Positions 8,385 through 15,552 of a stretch of 31,817 bases of DNA are shown piece after piece; the stretch's first letter is position 1, and every line of letters begins with the position of its first letter. The translations under genes were made by a program, and so were the position numbers. Origin of the DNA: a virus; the IMG/VR virus record IMGVR_UViG_3300000231_000001, positions 1 through 31,817 of that record; one strand, written 5' to 3'. Below the pieces are notes generated by a model, which was not told where the DNA came from, made no database searches, and was given only the letters and a program-made list of their open reading frames with translations.

Positions 8385-8818
8385 TCAAAGAGATCACCGC
8401 TCATCTCCTCTCACATTCAGGTCTGTCGTGGGTTTTGGGCGAGAATTTCTTTGAAGGCCATTTGCCGTTGAAAACGATGACAGGCGCAGTGATCTCCGAT
8501 CGCGTGATGGTGATTCTTGAACGGACGCCGGCAGAGGTCAACGGTTATCTGCCAGACTATCAGGGTAAAATGATTCAGATTTGGAATCGATCAAGAAATT
8601 ATTTCGAGGCACGCCAGGACGCCGAGGAAATCTATGCCATCCTTCATGGCTCTGCGGGGATTGATCTCCCTGTCGTCGATTCGCCCGACGCGTTTTACGT
8701 CATGGCGTGTGATGCGATCGGGACGCCTGCGCCGATCGCGAATCCGAATGAAAATAATCTTTTTGAGTTCTCTACGAACTATATTCTCAGGACGGAAGGC
8801 AACCCGCCCGTTCCATAA
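8381..8818 (+). CDS. Tail terminator-like protein (minor capsid 3-like)
   Basis: 145 residues from the ATG at 8381, with GCAGGGAAAA just upstream. An earlier start (8267) would run through most of the previous gene and is rejected. The pattern of an N-terminal helix, a strand with AVISDRVMVILERTPAEVNG, the SRNYFEARQDAEEIYAIL helix and a final FEFSTNYILRT strand fits tail terminators of the minor capsid 3 group (PF12691), which cap the tail tube. Its stop codon sits in the loop of a strong hairpin. Confidence 0.6.
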   Translation: MIKEITAHLLSHSGLSWVLGENFFEGHLPLKTMTGAVISDRVMVILERTPAEVNGYLPDYQGKMIQIWNRSRNYFEARQDAEEIYAILHGSAGIDLPVVDSPDAFYVMACDAIGTPAPIANPNENNLFEFSTNYILRTEGNPPVP

Positions 8819-8824
8819 CGGGCG
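8805..8824 (+). terminator. GC-rich hairpin over a stop codon, possible weak terminator
   Basis: An 8-base perfect stem (CGCCCGTT with AACGGGCG) closes a four-base loop, followed only by ATTTTAC. The TAA of the preceding gene falls across the loop and stem. The short U tract makes strong termination unlikely. It may lower read-through between the neck genes and the tail-tube gene, or protect an mRNA end, in front of the abundant major tail protein. Confidence 0.45.
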
Positions 8825-8845
8825 ATTTTACAGGAGGTAAATACA

Positions 8846-9373
8846 ATGCCGAGATTGCCGTTTGGAGACATGGGGCCTGTCGAAGTGACATGGGCCCCCG
8901 ATCTGAGCGATGAACTGATTCTGACGCCTCATCTTGGCGCGATCACTCTTCGGCTTGAAGATGAGATCGCGAATGTCGAGGAAGAGGGATTCGGTTCGAA
9001 CGCAGTGGATGGGGTGATCACGGGTTCGGTTTGCGAACTCGAAGTCCCGATGGCTCGGTCGACTCTCGCTCAGTTGGCCGTGATCACTCATGGGGAACTC
9101 GACGGGTTCGGGAATCTGCTTATCCCGGCGTTCGTCGGGTGCGGCATGTATGAGGAATCTCAGCCGGTTTTGGTCAAGCCCGTCTGCAACAACGTGGCGA
9201 GTACGATCAGATCGGAATGGATTCTCCTCTACAAATGCTATCCCTATCGCTCGTTCTCCCTGGAATTCTCGCGAGACGCGCAGAGATTTCATCTCGCGAA
9301 GTTCAAGGTGTTCGTCTCGCAGGAGAGCGCGACGTTCGGAAAGTTCTATCAGTACGGTTATGCGATCGTCTGA
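8846..9373 (+). CDS. Major tail (tube) protein
   Basis: 175 residues, preceded by the best ribosome-binding site of the structural region (AGGAGGT, 8 bases before ATG). Position between the tail terminator and the frameshifted chaperones, size, and a beta-rich sequence without membrane segments all fit the tail-tube subunit. The GVITGSVCELEVPMARSTLAQLAVI segment resembles the tube fold of siphophages that lay several copies around the tail. The identification is mainly by synteny. Confidence 0.65.
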   Translation: MPRLPFGDMGPVEVTWAPDLSDELILTPHLGAITLRLEDEIANVEEEGFGSNAVDGVITGSVCELEVPMARSTLAQLAVITHGELDGFGNLLIPAFVGCGMYEESQPVLVKPVCNNVASTIRSEWILLYKCYPYRSFSLEFSRDAQRFHLAKFKVFVSQESATFGKFYQYGYAIV

Positions 9374-9381
9374 GGTTCATC

Positions 9382-9708
9382 ATGACTGAAAAACTCATCA
9401 TTAACACATCTCTTTATCCTCAGTACGAGGTGGAGATCAACGGTGCCGTGTTCAAGGTGAGAGCGGTGAACAGGGCGGTCTTTGAATTGCTGGAGAGCTT
9501 GACGAAAAAAGCGATCGACGGCGACCCTTCCGCTTTGGCTCAACTCTATGATCAGGTCGCGCTGGTGATCGACGCGCCAACCGACCTGATTGATTCTCTC
9601 GATTATCGGGTGATTCGCGATGTCATGCGGTTCGTGAATATGAAGATGATCAGAGCGGAAGAGCAGGGAGAAGAAAAAAACGAGCCGAAACCTGGGGAAG
9701 AGCAATAG
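9382..9708 (+). CDS. Tail assembly chaperone G
   Basis: 108 residues from the ATG at 9382. It has the size and acidic C terminus (EEQGEEKNEPKPGEEQ) of gpG-like chaperones, which coat the tape measure during tail assembly. Near its end lies a classic -1 slippery heptamer, so part of the product should be extended into the G-T form. It ends at the TAG inside the downstream RNA stem-loop. Confidence 0.75.
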   Translation: MTEKLIINTSLYPQYEVEINGAVFKVRAVNRAVFELLESLTKKAIDGDPSALAQLYDQVALVIDAPTDLIDSLDYRVIRDVMRFVNMKMIRAEEQGEEKNEPKPGEEQ

Positions 9709-9938
9709 CGGCGATCGCTCGCTCTTTCCCGGGTCTTTTTACTTACGCCGATCTGATCGCTCTCGACCTCAGGGATTTTAATTTCTGGCTCCGGGAGGCT
9801 CAAAAAAAGAACTATGAAGATCAGATCAAGAGGGCGATGATCTCTCGTTCTGCAATGGTCAAAGATGAAGACTTCAGATCATTTGTCGGGGCTATGAGAT
9901 GGAATCTTCGCCTCATGGAGCTTGAGGAGAAAAAATAA
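9382..9938 (+). CDS. Tail assembly chaperone G-T (-1 frameshift product)
   Basis: The -1 frame is open without interruption from the slippery site at 9675-9681 to the TAA at 9936-9938. The shift joins 9382-9681 to 9681-9938 and gives about 185 residues. The added domain runs RSFPGLFTYADLIAL through to ELEEKK and has no start of its own with a good ribosome-binding site. G/G-T pairs made by -1 frameshifting just upstream of the tape measure are conserved in long-tailed phages; in lambda the T part recruits the tail-tube subunit. Its stop overlaps the ATG of the tape measure gene. Confidence 0.8.
9675..9733 (+). promoter_or_regulatory. -1 ribosomal frameshift signal (slippery site plus stem)
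   Basis: The heptamer A-AAA-AAC is in the correct reading register of gene G (codons GAA AAA AAC). After a 9-base spacer, bases 9691-9703 (CCTGGGGAAGAGC) pair with 9721-9733 (GCTCTTTCCCGGG): 13 pairs including two G-U. The 17-base loop contains the zero-frame stop. Spacing and stem length are textbook for -1 programmed frameshifting. Confidence 0.8.
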
Positions 9939-12706
9939 TGGCCGGAGCGGGTGCAGGTTTTCTGGCTGGCTCGATTATCGCGAAGATGGTCTTGGACAAG
10001 ACCGGATGGAATCAGGCGGTTCAATCGGTCGGAAAAGACGCAAAAGCCCTTGGCTCGATGACCGAGCAACAGGCGAGAAATATTCGCGCGATGGGATTTG
10101 CGATGACAGCGGTGGGGGCCATTATAACCGCCACTATGACGAGTTTCGTCAAAGCCGCGCAGACTCAGATGGCTGCAGAGCGTCAGTTGAACGCCGTTCT
10201 GGAATCAACGAAGGGTGTGGCTGGGCTCACGGCAGAAGAGGTCAAAAAGCTCGCCGCTTCTATGCAATCCGTGACCACTTACGGCGATGAGGCCATTCTC
10301 GTCGGTCAGAATCTTCTTCTCACGTTCACGAATATCGGGAAAGACGTCTTCCCCGCCGCGACTGAGACGATGCTCGATATGTCGACCGCGCTCGGTCAAG
10401 ACCTTAAATCTTCGGCGATTCAGTTGGGGAAAGCGCTTCAGGACCCTGTTCTCGGCGTCACGGCTCTCAGGCGCGTCGGCGTGAATTTCAACGATGAACA
10501 ACGGGAGATCATAAAGACTCTCGTAGAATCCGGCCGCACGCTTGAAGCGCAGAAGATAATTCTCGCGGAATTGGCGACTGAGTTCGGCGGCTCTGCCCGT
10601 GCGGCGGCTCTTGAGTTCGGCGGCCAAATGAAACAATTGAAAAACGAAGTCGGCGATGTCAAAGAGGAATTGGGCCGTATGCTGATTCCTATTTTGCAAT
10701 CAATCGTCGGCGAGATAAAGCCGATCGTGATCTCTTTGAAAGAATGGATAAAAGAGCATCCAGGCTTGGCGAAAAACATCACGATCGTCGTTGCCGCACT
10801 CGGCGCACTGATGACCATTCTCGGGCCGCTTCTCATCATGCTCCCCGGACTTACGATCGCTTTCAATATGGCGAAAATTGCGATGGGCGCATCGCTAGGG
10901 CCAATGGCTGCCGTGACGGCGGGCGCTCTCGCGCTTGGGGCGGGAATCAATTATCTGATCAATCGATATAAAGCGAAGCAAGATGCGGAGATGGCCGCGA
11001 TCGTAAAGAATTCAGGCCCGATCGCTGAAGCGATGGAACTCCGAAAGCGATTGATCAAAGAGCAGATCGTCTCTCATGAAGAATGGCGAGAAATCTTCAA
11101 TAAACATGGGCGAGATTATTCAGCCACCCTCAATGCGATCGCCACAGATCCGTCTTACGCAAAATTACGCGGTGAACTTGAAGAAATCAGAAAAGAACAT
11201 GAAAAGACAAGCGGCGCATCGAAGGGCCTCAAGGAATCTTTTCCGGAATTAAGAGAGGAGATCGAGCGCTATGCGAAAGAACTGAATAACGCGAAAACCG
11301 CGGAAAAAGAATTCAGCGATTTTCTCTCCGAGATCGGGCTCAAAACGATCGCCGAGAAGCAGAGCCGAATCTCTGATCTTCTTGGCTATCAGGCGCGGCT
11401 CGATCAGATGTTGAAAGACAACAAGATCACTCTCGAAGACTATAAAATGGCGATCGCCGCGATCTCGAAAGAATTCTTTGAGTTCGGCGAGAAAATCGAA
11501 ACAGCCGTGCTTCCCGCCCGTGATCTTCTTGGTGTTCTCGATCTCGCTCCTTCGACATTCGAGGATGTCTCCTATGGTGTCCGTGATCTGGAAAAAGAGA
11601 TCGATTATCTTTCCGATCAGTTGAAAGTCTCTCCGGCGACTATTCGTATGGTGATCTTTAATCTCCAGGCTCTTCAGCTTCAACTCGCTGGAATTCATGT
11701 GCCGACCTTGGATTTTTCACAGTTGACGAGAGAAGCGGAGACGACCGTTGAGACGGCAAAAGGTTACTTCGACGGCCTCTACAACGACATCGCCTCCGGT
11801 TGGGCGAATACGATCCAGCAATGGGTTGAAGGGTCGATGACATTCCGTGATCTCTGGAAATCACTATGGGAAGATATAAAAAATTCCTTTTTCCGTGTTA
11901 TAGGTGAGATGGCTGCAAAATGGGCGATTGATCTTGTTAAGGGGCTTGTGAATCCAGCGCTGGACGCTGGTAAATCCATCACTTCGACACTCGGCTCTGC
12001 TGTCAAAGGAATCGGTACCGGAATAAAAGGACTTTTAACAGGTCTTGGCGAAGGGATAGCCGGGATGGCAAAGGCCATAGCGGGAGCGGCCAAGGAAATC
12101 TTGATCGCTGCCGGAGTTGCGCTTGCCATTTTTGCCGGATTCAAAATCGTAGAGGGAATCTTGGGAAAAGTATTCGGCGGCGGGGGGAAAGAATCAAGCG
12201 ATGTCACTTATTGGCTCAAACTTATTCAGACGAATACACAGAACCTTGAGAACATGGCCCTCAACGATCATAAAGGGATGCTCCATGAGATCATGATTAC
12301 CGGATGGGCGAGAAATGAACTTCTCGGTCACATTTATGATCTCACATCGAGTGATCTTAATAATCTCGGTGACAGAATAGTCGATCGACTCGGTGATATC
12401 ATCGAAGCGATTGAAAATATCGCGGGCGCTCAATCAGGGGCCATCGTGACGAAGCCCTCTTTTCTGAAGGTCGCCGAAAAATCGCCTGAAGCGATCATTC
12501 CTCTCGCCGATCTTCCGCGCATCGTGACGCCGAATCCCTCCTCTTCGCCGATCGTCAATCTCAATAATTATGTCTCAATCGATGGGACGATGATCACCGA
12601 CCGAGATTATACGCGGCAGAGGTTCATTCCTGAACTTATCGAAGCCCTGAACGCAAATGCGGATGGATTGAAATCAAAATTGCAGACGGCACTCGGGGTG
12701 GCCTGA
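9938..12706 (+). CDS. Tail tape measure protein
   Basis: 922 residues. The N terminus is helical with a hydrophobic MGFAMTAVGAIITATM segment, followed by the conserved tape-measure block LLLTFTNIGKDVFPAATETMLDMSTALGQDL and QLGKALQDPVLGVTALRRVGV (about 125-180). Hydrophobic segments follow near 280-345 and 680-750. The C terminus has the usual SFLKVAEKSPEAIIPL motif. At about 1.5 angstroms per residue the predicted tail is near 140 nm. No peptidase or transglycosylase domain is evident. The start overlaps the stop of the G-T frame. Confidence 0.9.
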   Translation: MAGAGAGFLAGSIIAKMVLDKTGWNQAVQSVGKDAKALGSMTEQQARNIRAMGFAMTAVGAIITATMTSFVKAAQTQMAAERQLNAVLESTKGVAGLTAEEVKKLAASMQSVTTYGDEAILVGQNLLLTFTNIGKDVFPAATETMLDMSTALGQDLKSSAIQLGKALQDPVLGVTALRRVGVNFNDEQREIIKTLVESGRTLEAQKIILAELATEFGGSARAAALEFGGQMKQLKNEVGDVKEELGRMLIPILQSIVGEIKPIVISLKEWIKEHPGLAKNITIVVAALGALMTILGPLLIMLPGLTIAFNMAKIAMGASLGPMAAVTAGALALGAGINYLINRYKAKQDAEMAAIVKNSGPIAEAMELRKRLIKEQIVSHEEWREIFNKHGRDYSATLNAIATDPSYAKLRGELEEIRKEHEKTSGASKGLKESFPELREEIERYAKELNNAKTAEKEFSDFLSEIGLKTIAEKQSRISDLLGYQARLDQMLKDNKITLEDYKMAIAAISKEFFEFGEKIETAVLPARDLLGVLDLAPSTFEDVSYGVRDLEKEIDYLSDQLKVSPATIRMVIFNLQALQLQLAGIHVPTLDFSQLTREAETTVETAKGYFDGLYNDIASGWANTIQQWVEGSMTFRDLWKSLWEDIKNSFFRVIGEMAAKWAIDLVKGLVNPALDAGKSITSTLGSAVKGIGTGIKGLLTGLGEGIAGMAKAIAGAAKEILIAAGVALAIFAGFKIVEGILGKVFGGGGKESSDVTYWLKLIQTNTQNLENMALNDHKGMLHEIMITGWARNELLGHIYDLTSSDLNNLGDRIVDRLGDIIEAIENIAGAQSGAIVTKPSFLKVAEKSPEAIIPLADLPRIVTPNPSSSPIVNLNNYVSIDGTMITDRDYTRQRFIPELIEALNANADGLKSKLQTALGVA

Positions 12707-12707
12707 T

Positions 12708-13544
12708 ATGAGCATCTACATCGCAACCGTTAATTATCTCGATGACGCCTCCTTTTGTTGTGTCTCTTCGGAAGACACCCTTTACATCGCGGAGAATCTT
12801 TATAATGCGCGGCCGTCAAAGCCCTTTCGTTTTACGGGGAACGGAGCAATCGGAGCGCCCGAATGGATTTGCATCCAATTCGCCGCGAGTCAGAGAATCA
12901 CGCTTGTTGGAATTTTCAATCATAATTTGACCGATCTCGGGGTGGCGGGAGACTCATTGATTCTCAAGGGATGTGATGACCCTTGTGAAGATTCAGGGGC
13001 TTGTGATTGGGACGGTAGCGGTGTCTATCCAATCGACATGGAACCTCGTCTTCTCGCAGTTTGGAATGATCTATATCAAATTTTGGATGAAAGTTACCTC
13101 AGTTGGCGAGTGGAATTCATCGATCAAAGCAATCCCTTCGCGATCGAAATAGGCGAACTTTTTTTATCAGAATACGAAGAGATCACGAACGCTCATCTTC
13201 AACCCGGAAGGGAAGAAAGCCCGATTCTTTTTCGTCGTAGAACCGATACTGATTACGGTCAGCATTGGTCGAAATCTCTCGCTTATGCCCAAAAACTGAA
13301 TATCAAGATCAAGAACATAAACGACCCCGCTCAAGTTGATCAGCTGCAGAGAATTATACTCGAAATTCATGAGGCTGAGGGGAAATGCGTGATAATCCCG
13401 AACTCTAGATTCAAATTTGCTTATTATGCTTATCTCGAAAATGAAGCGAATTTCACCGCTCAAATCACGCGCGGAACGACTTGCGAGTTGAAGGAATGGA
13501 CACTTCAATTCCGAACCCTGACGAAAGGAATCGCGCTACTTTGA
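12708..13544 (+). CDS. Putative distal tail protein
   Basis: 278 residues directly after the tape measure, the usual place for a distal tail protein (Dit). It is beta-rich. The segment between about 45 and 75 (GAPEWICIQFAASQRITLVGIFNHN) looks like a jelly-roll/discoidin-like strand pattern, and a Cys cluster (CDDPCEDSGACDW) lies near residues 89-101. That cluster may bind metal or form disulfides. The assignment is by position and size; I see no diagnostic motif. Confidence 0.5.
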   Translation: MSIYIATVNYLDDASFCCVSSEDTLYIAENLYNARPSKPFRFTGNGAIGAPEWICIQFAASQRITLVGIFNHNLTDLGVAGDSLILKGCDDPCEDSGACDWDGSGVYPIDMEPRLLAVWNDLYQILDESYLSWRVEFIDQSNPFAIEIGELFLSEYEEITNAHLQPGREESPILFRRRTDTDYGQHWSKSLAYAQKLNIKIKNINDPAQVDQLQRIILEIHEAEGKCVIIPNSRFKFAYYAYLENEANFTAQITRGTTCELKEWTLQFRTLTKGIALL

Positions 13545-14548
13545 ATATTGCCGAAGAGATCAAGAAGCTCAATGATGATATTGCTCTTCTCAATGCCCTA
13601 CTCATGGAGGCCAGGCGATCGGGCGGCGGGGGCGGGGGCCCGGGGGCAACGACGTTTCTTGACCTGACGGATACTCCGGCAAGTTATGTGGCTCAGGCCG
13701 GAAAGACTATTCGGGTGAAAGCCGCAGAAAATGGGCTTGAGTTTATCGATCGAATCACGACTTTTCTAGGGCTCACCGATACTCCGGCAAGTTATGTCGG
13801 CCAGGCCGGACTGTATTGCCGAGTAAATCCCGGAGCGAACGCAATCATATTCTCGGACGCCTCAGCCATCGACGCTGATATGGTCGACGGCTATCACGCC
13901 GAGGATTTTCTGTTCAAGTTTTACAACAAGAAATTCTGCGGGATTTTGCCTTATTATTCGGCGACGTTCTCCGCGATGGGCTGCGGTTTTTCAGTAAGCC
14001 TGTTGTTGGCATCATCCGTCTGGGATGATTCGACATGGACGCGCTGGGCGACGAACAACGCCGTGAACGATTTTCGGTTTATTCGGTCGTCGCAGGTCGT
14101 GTGCCATCGCCAGGGCGATTATGACGCGCAATGGGTGATAAAGACCGACGCCGACATCGCGAACATGCGGATATGGTGTGACCTGTGTTCGCAGAATCAC
14201 ACGGCGACCATCAACAATCTTTATCATTTCGCCGGGTTCTCCTACGACACCGCCGTGTCGGGGAATTGGTATTATCGGACGCAGAACGGGAGTGGCGCAG
14301 GGGGAATCACGACGGGAAGTCTGGCCGTGGCCGTGGCCGCATCGACGGTTTATTATCTTCGGGCTGTATCTCGATATGCAGACGGCGTGATCGACTTCTA
14401 CATCAACGGCACTCTCCGAGCCACGGTCGCCGCGACTCTGCCGGGTGCTCAGACGGGACTCATTGCTCATGTTATGTCCGTTACGTTGGCAGCCGTCTCG
14501 AAATACATTAATTTCGGAAGTTTTCTGGTCGAGTGGAACGGGCAGTAA
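13541..14548 (+). CDS. Fibre-like tail protein, first of a tandem pair
   Basis: 335 residues. I place the start at TTG 13541, overlapping the previous stop, because from there the N terminus (NIAEEIKKLNDDIALLNALL) aligns residue by residue with that of the next gene; the ATG at 13496 would add an extension its paralogue lacks. Order: a coiled-coil helix (1-25), a poly-Gly linker, two 36-residue repeats with LTDTPASYV, a VDGYHAEDFL motif, then a beta-rich C-terminal domain ending in a lectin-like strand (VIDFYINGTLRATV). This suggests a trimeric fibre or receptor-binding protein with a carbohydrate-binding tip. Confidence 0.6.
   Translation: MNIAEEIKKLNDDIALLNALLMEARRSGGGGGGPGATTFLDLTDTPASYVAQAGKTIRVKAAENGLEFIDRITTFLGLTDTPASYVGQAGLYCRVNPGANAIIFSDASAIDADMVDGYHAEDFLFKFYNKKFCGILPYYSATFSAMGCGFSVSLLLASSVWDDSTWTRWATNNAVNDFRFIRSSQVVCHRQGDYDAQWVIKTDADIANMRIWCDLCSQNHTATINNLYHFAGFSYDTAVSGNWYYRTQNGSGAGGITTGSLAVAVAASTVYYLRAVSRYADGVIDFYINGTLRATVAATLPGAQTGLIAHVMSVTLAAVSKYINFGSFLVEWNGQ
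13649..13864 (+). repeat. Two 108-base coding repeats in the fibre gene
   Basis: Two adjacent 36-residue units share TTFL-x-LTDTPASYV-x-QAG and a following RV stretch. Twenty bases are identical (starting at 13670 and at 13778, spaced exactly 108). A third, more diverged copy begins near 14655 in the next gene, followed by a weaker fourth. They are probably shaft repeats that change fibre length. Confidence 0.75.
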
Positions 14549-15552
14549 TGAACGCGAGTGAACAGGTGATCATGCTCCGCGGGAGAGTGGCTCAACTTAA
14601 TTCTCTTTTAATCCAGCTTCGCCGGGAAGGGGGAGGAGGGGGTGGCGGGACGTTTATCGGCCTGACGGATACCCCGGCCTCATACGTCGGTCAGGCGGCG
14701 CGCGACATCCGGGTCAATGCAGGGGAAAATGCCCTGGAGTTCGTTGACAGGATTGATATGTTCGCCGATCTCTCTGATGGCCCGGGTGTTTTGGTTGGTC
14801 ACGCGGGCGATTTTCCCCGCGTCAACGTCGTTGAGAACGCGCTTGAATACGGGTTTGAGACGGCAGTTGACGCTGGTAAGGTTGATGGTTATGACGCCGA
14901 TGATTTTCTCCCGGAACTCCACCGAAAGCGATGGAGAGCGATCATCCCCTATTCTCCAGCGGGGATGGCGGGTTTTTTCGTTACCGGGTCAGGGAGTTGG
15001 GGCGGCGGCGGTTCCTTTCTATTCGAGGATACGACCTGGCAACGATTCGCGTCATCAGCCGTCGCTGGTCAGGGCGGTGATATCTTCTCCTCAAATCTTT
15101 TTTGTAGCGTCCGGCAGAATTTTATATTCCGAGCACTCATAAGGCCGCAATCAAACAATGACTGTCGCTTTTGGGTCGGGATGAGTTCTATCAGGATACG
15201 AAGCGCGCCGGCCTACAACACGGACAATCCGACCTGCGCTCAGGCGATATTCCGATATTCTCAAGCGATCGGGGCGAATTGGTATGCCTGCACCCGGGAT
15301 GGCGGGGTGCAGAACGCTCAGAACACGGGTGTGGCGTGCAACACGAACACGGTGTATGACATGATGATCGTCAGTGATTATGCCGCCGGCGAAATTGATT
15401 TTTACATCAACGGAGCCCTGATCGCGACCAGCAACGCCAATCTTCCGTCCTCGACAACCGGGCTCCTGATGCAAGTAGCGGTCATAACTATAGCGGGTGG
15501 TGCCGGAGTCCAGACAATCGACTTTTCCTATGAAATGACGGAGCACGATTAA
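14548..15552 (+). CDS. Fibre-like tail protein, second of a tandem pair
   Basis: 334 residues, beginning at the ATG that shares one base with the previous stop. It repeats the architecture of the gene before it: an N-terminal coiled coil (NASEQVIMLRGRVAQLNSLL), a Gly run, FIGLTDTPASYVGQA, VDGYDADDFL, and a C-terminal domain with EIDFYINGALIAT. The first 120 residues and the final 80 are clearly related. The middle (about 145-240) has diverged, as expected for a receptor-contacting part. Its stop overlaps the next ATG. Confidence 0.6.
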   Translation: MNASEQVIMLRGRVAQLNSLLIQLRREGGGGGGGTFIGLTDTPASYVGQAARDIRVNAGENALEFVDRIDMFADLSDGPGVLVGHAGDFPRVNVVENALEYGFETAVDAGKVDGYDADDFLPELHRKRWRAIIPYSPAGMAGFFVTGSGSWGGGGSFLFEDTTWQRFASSAVAGQGGDIFSSNLFCSVRQNFIFRALIRPQSNNDCRFWVGMSSIRIRSAPAYNTDNPTCAQAIFRYSQAIGANWYACTRDGGVQNAQNTGVACNTNTVYDMMIVSDYAAGEIDFYINGALIATSNANLPSSTTGLLMQVAVITIAGGAGVQTIDFSYEMTEHD

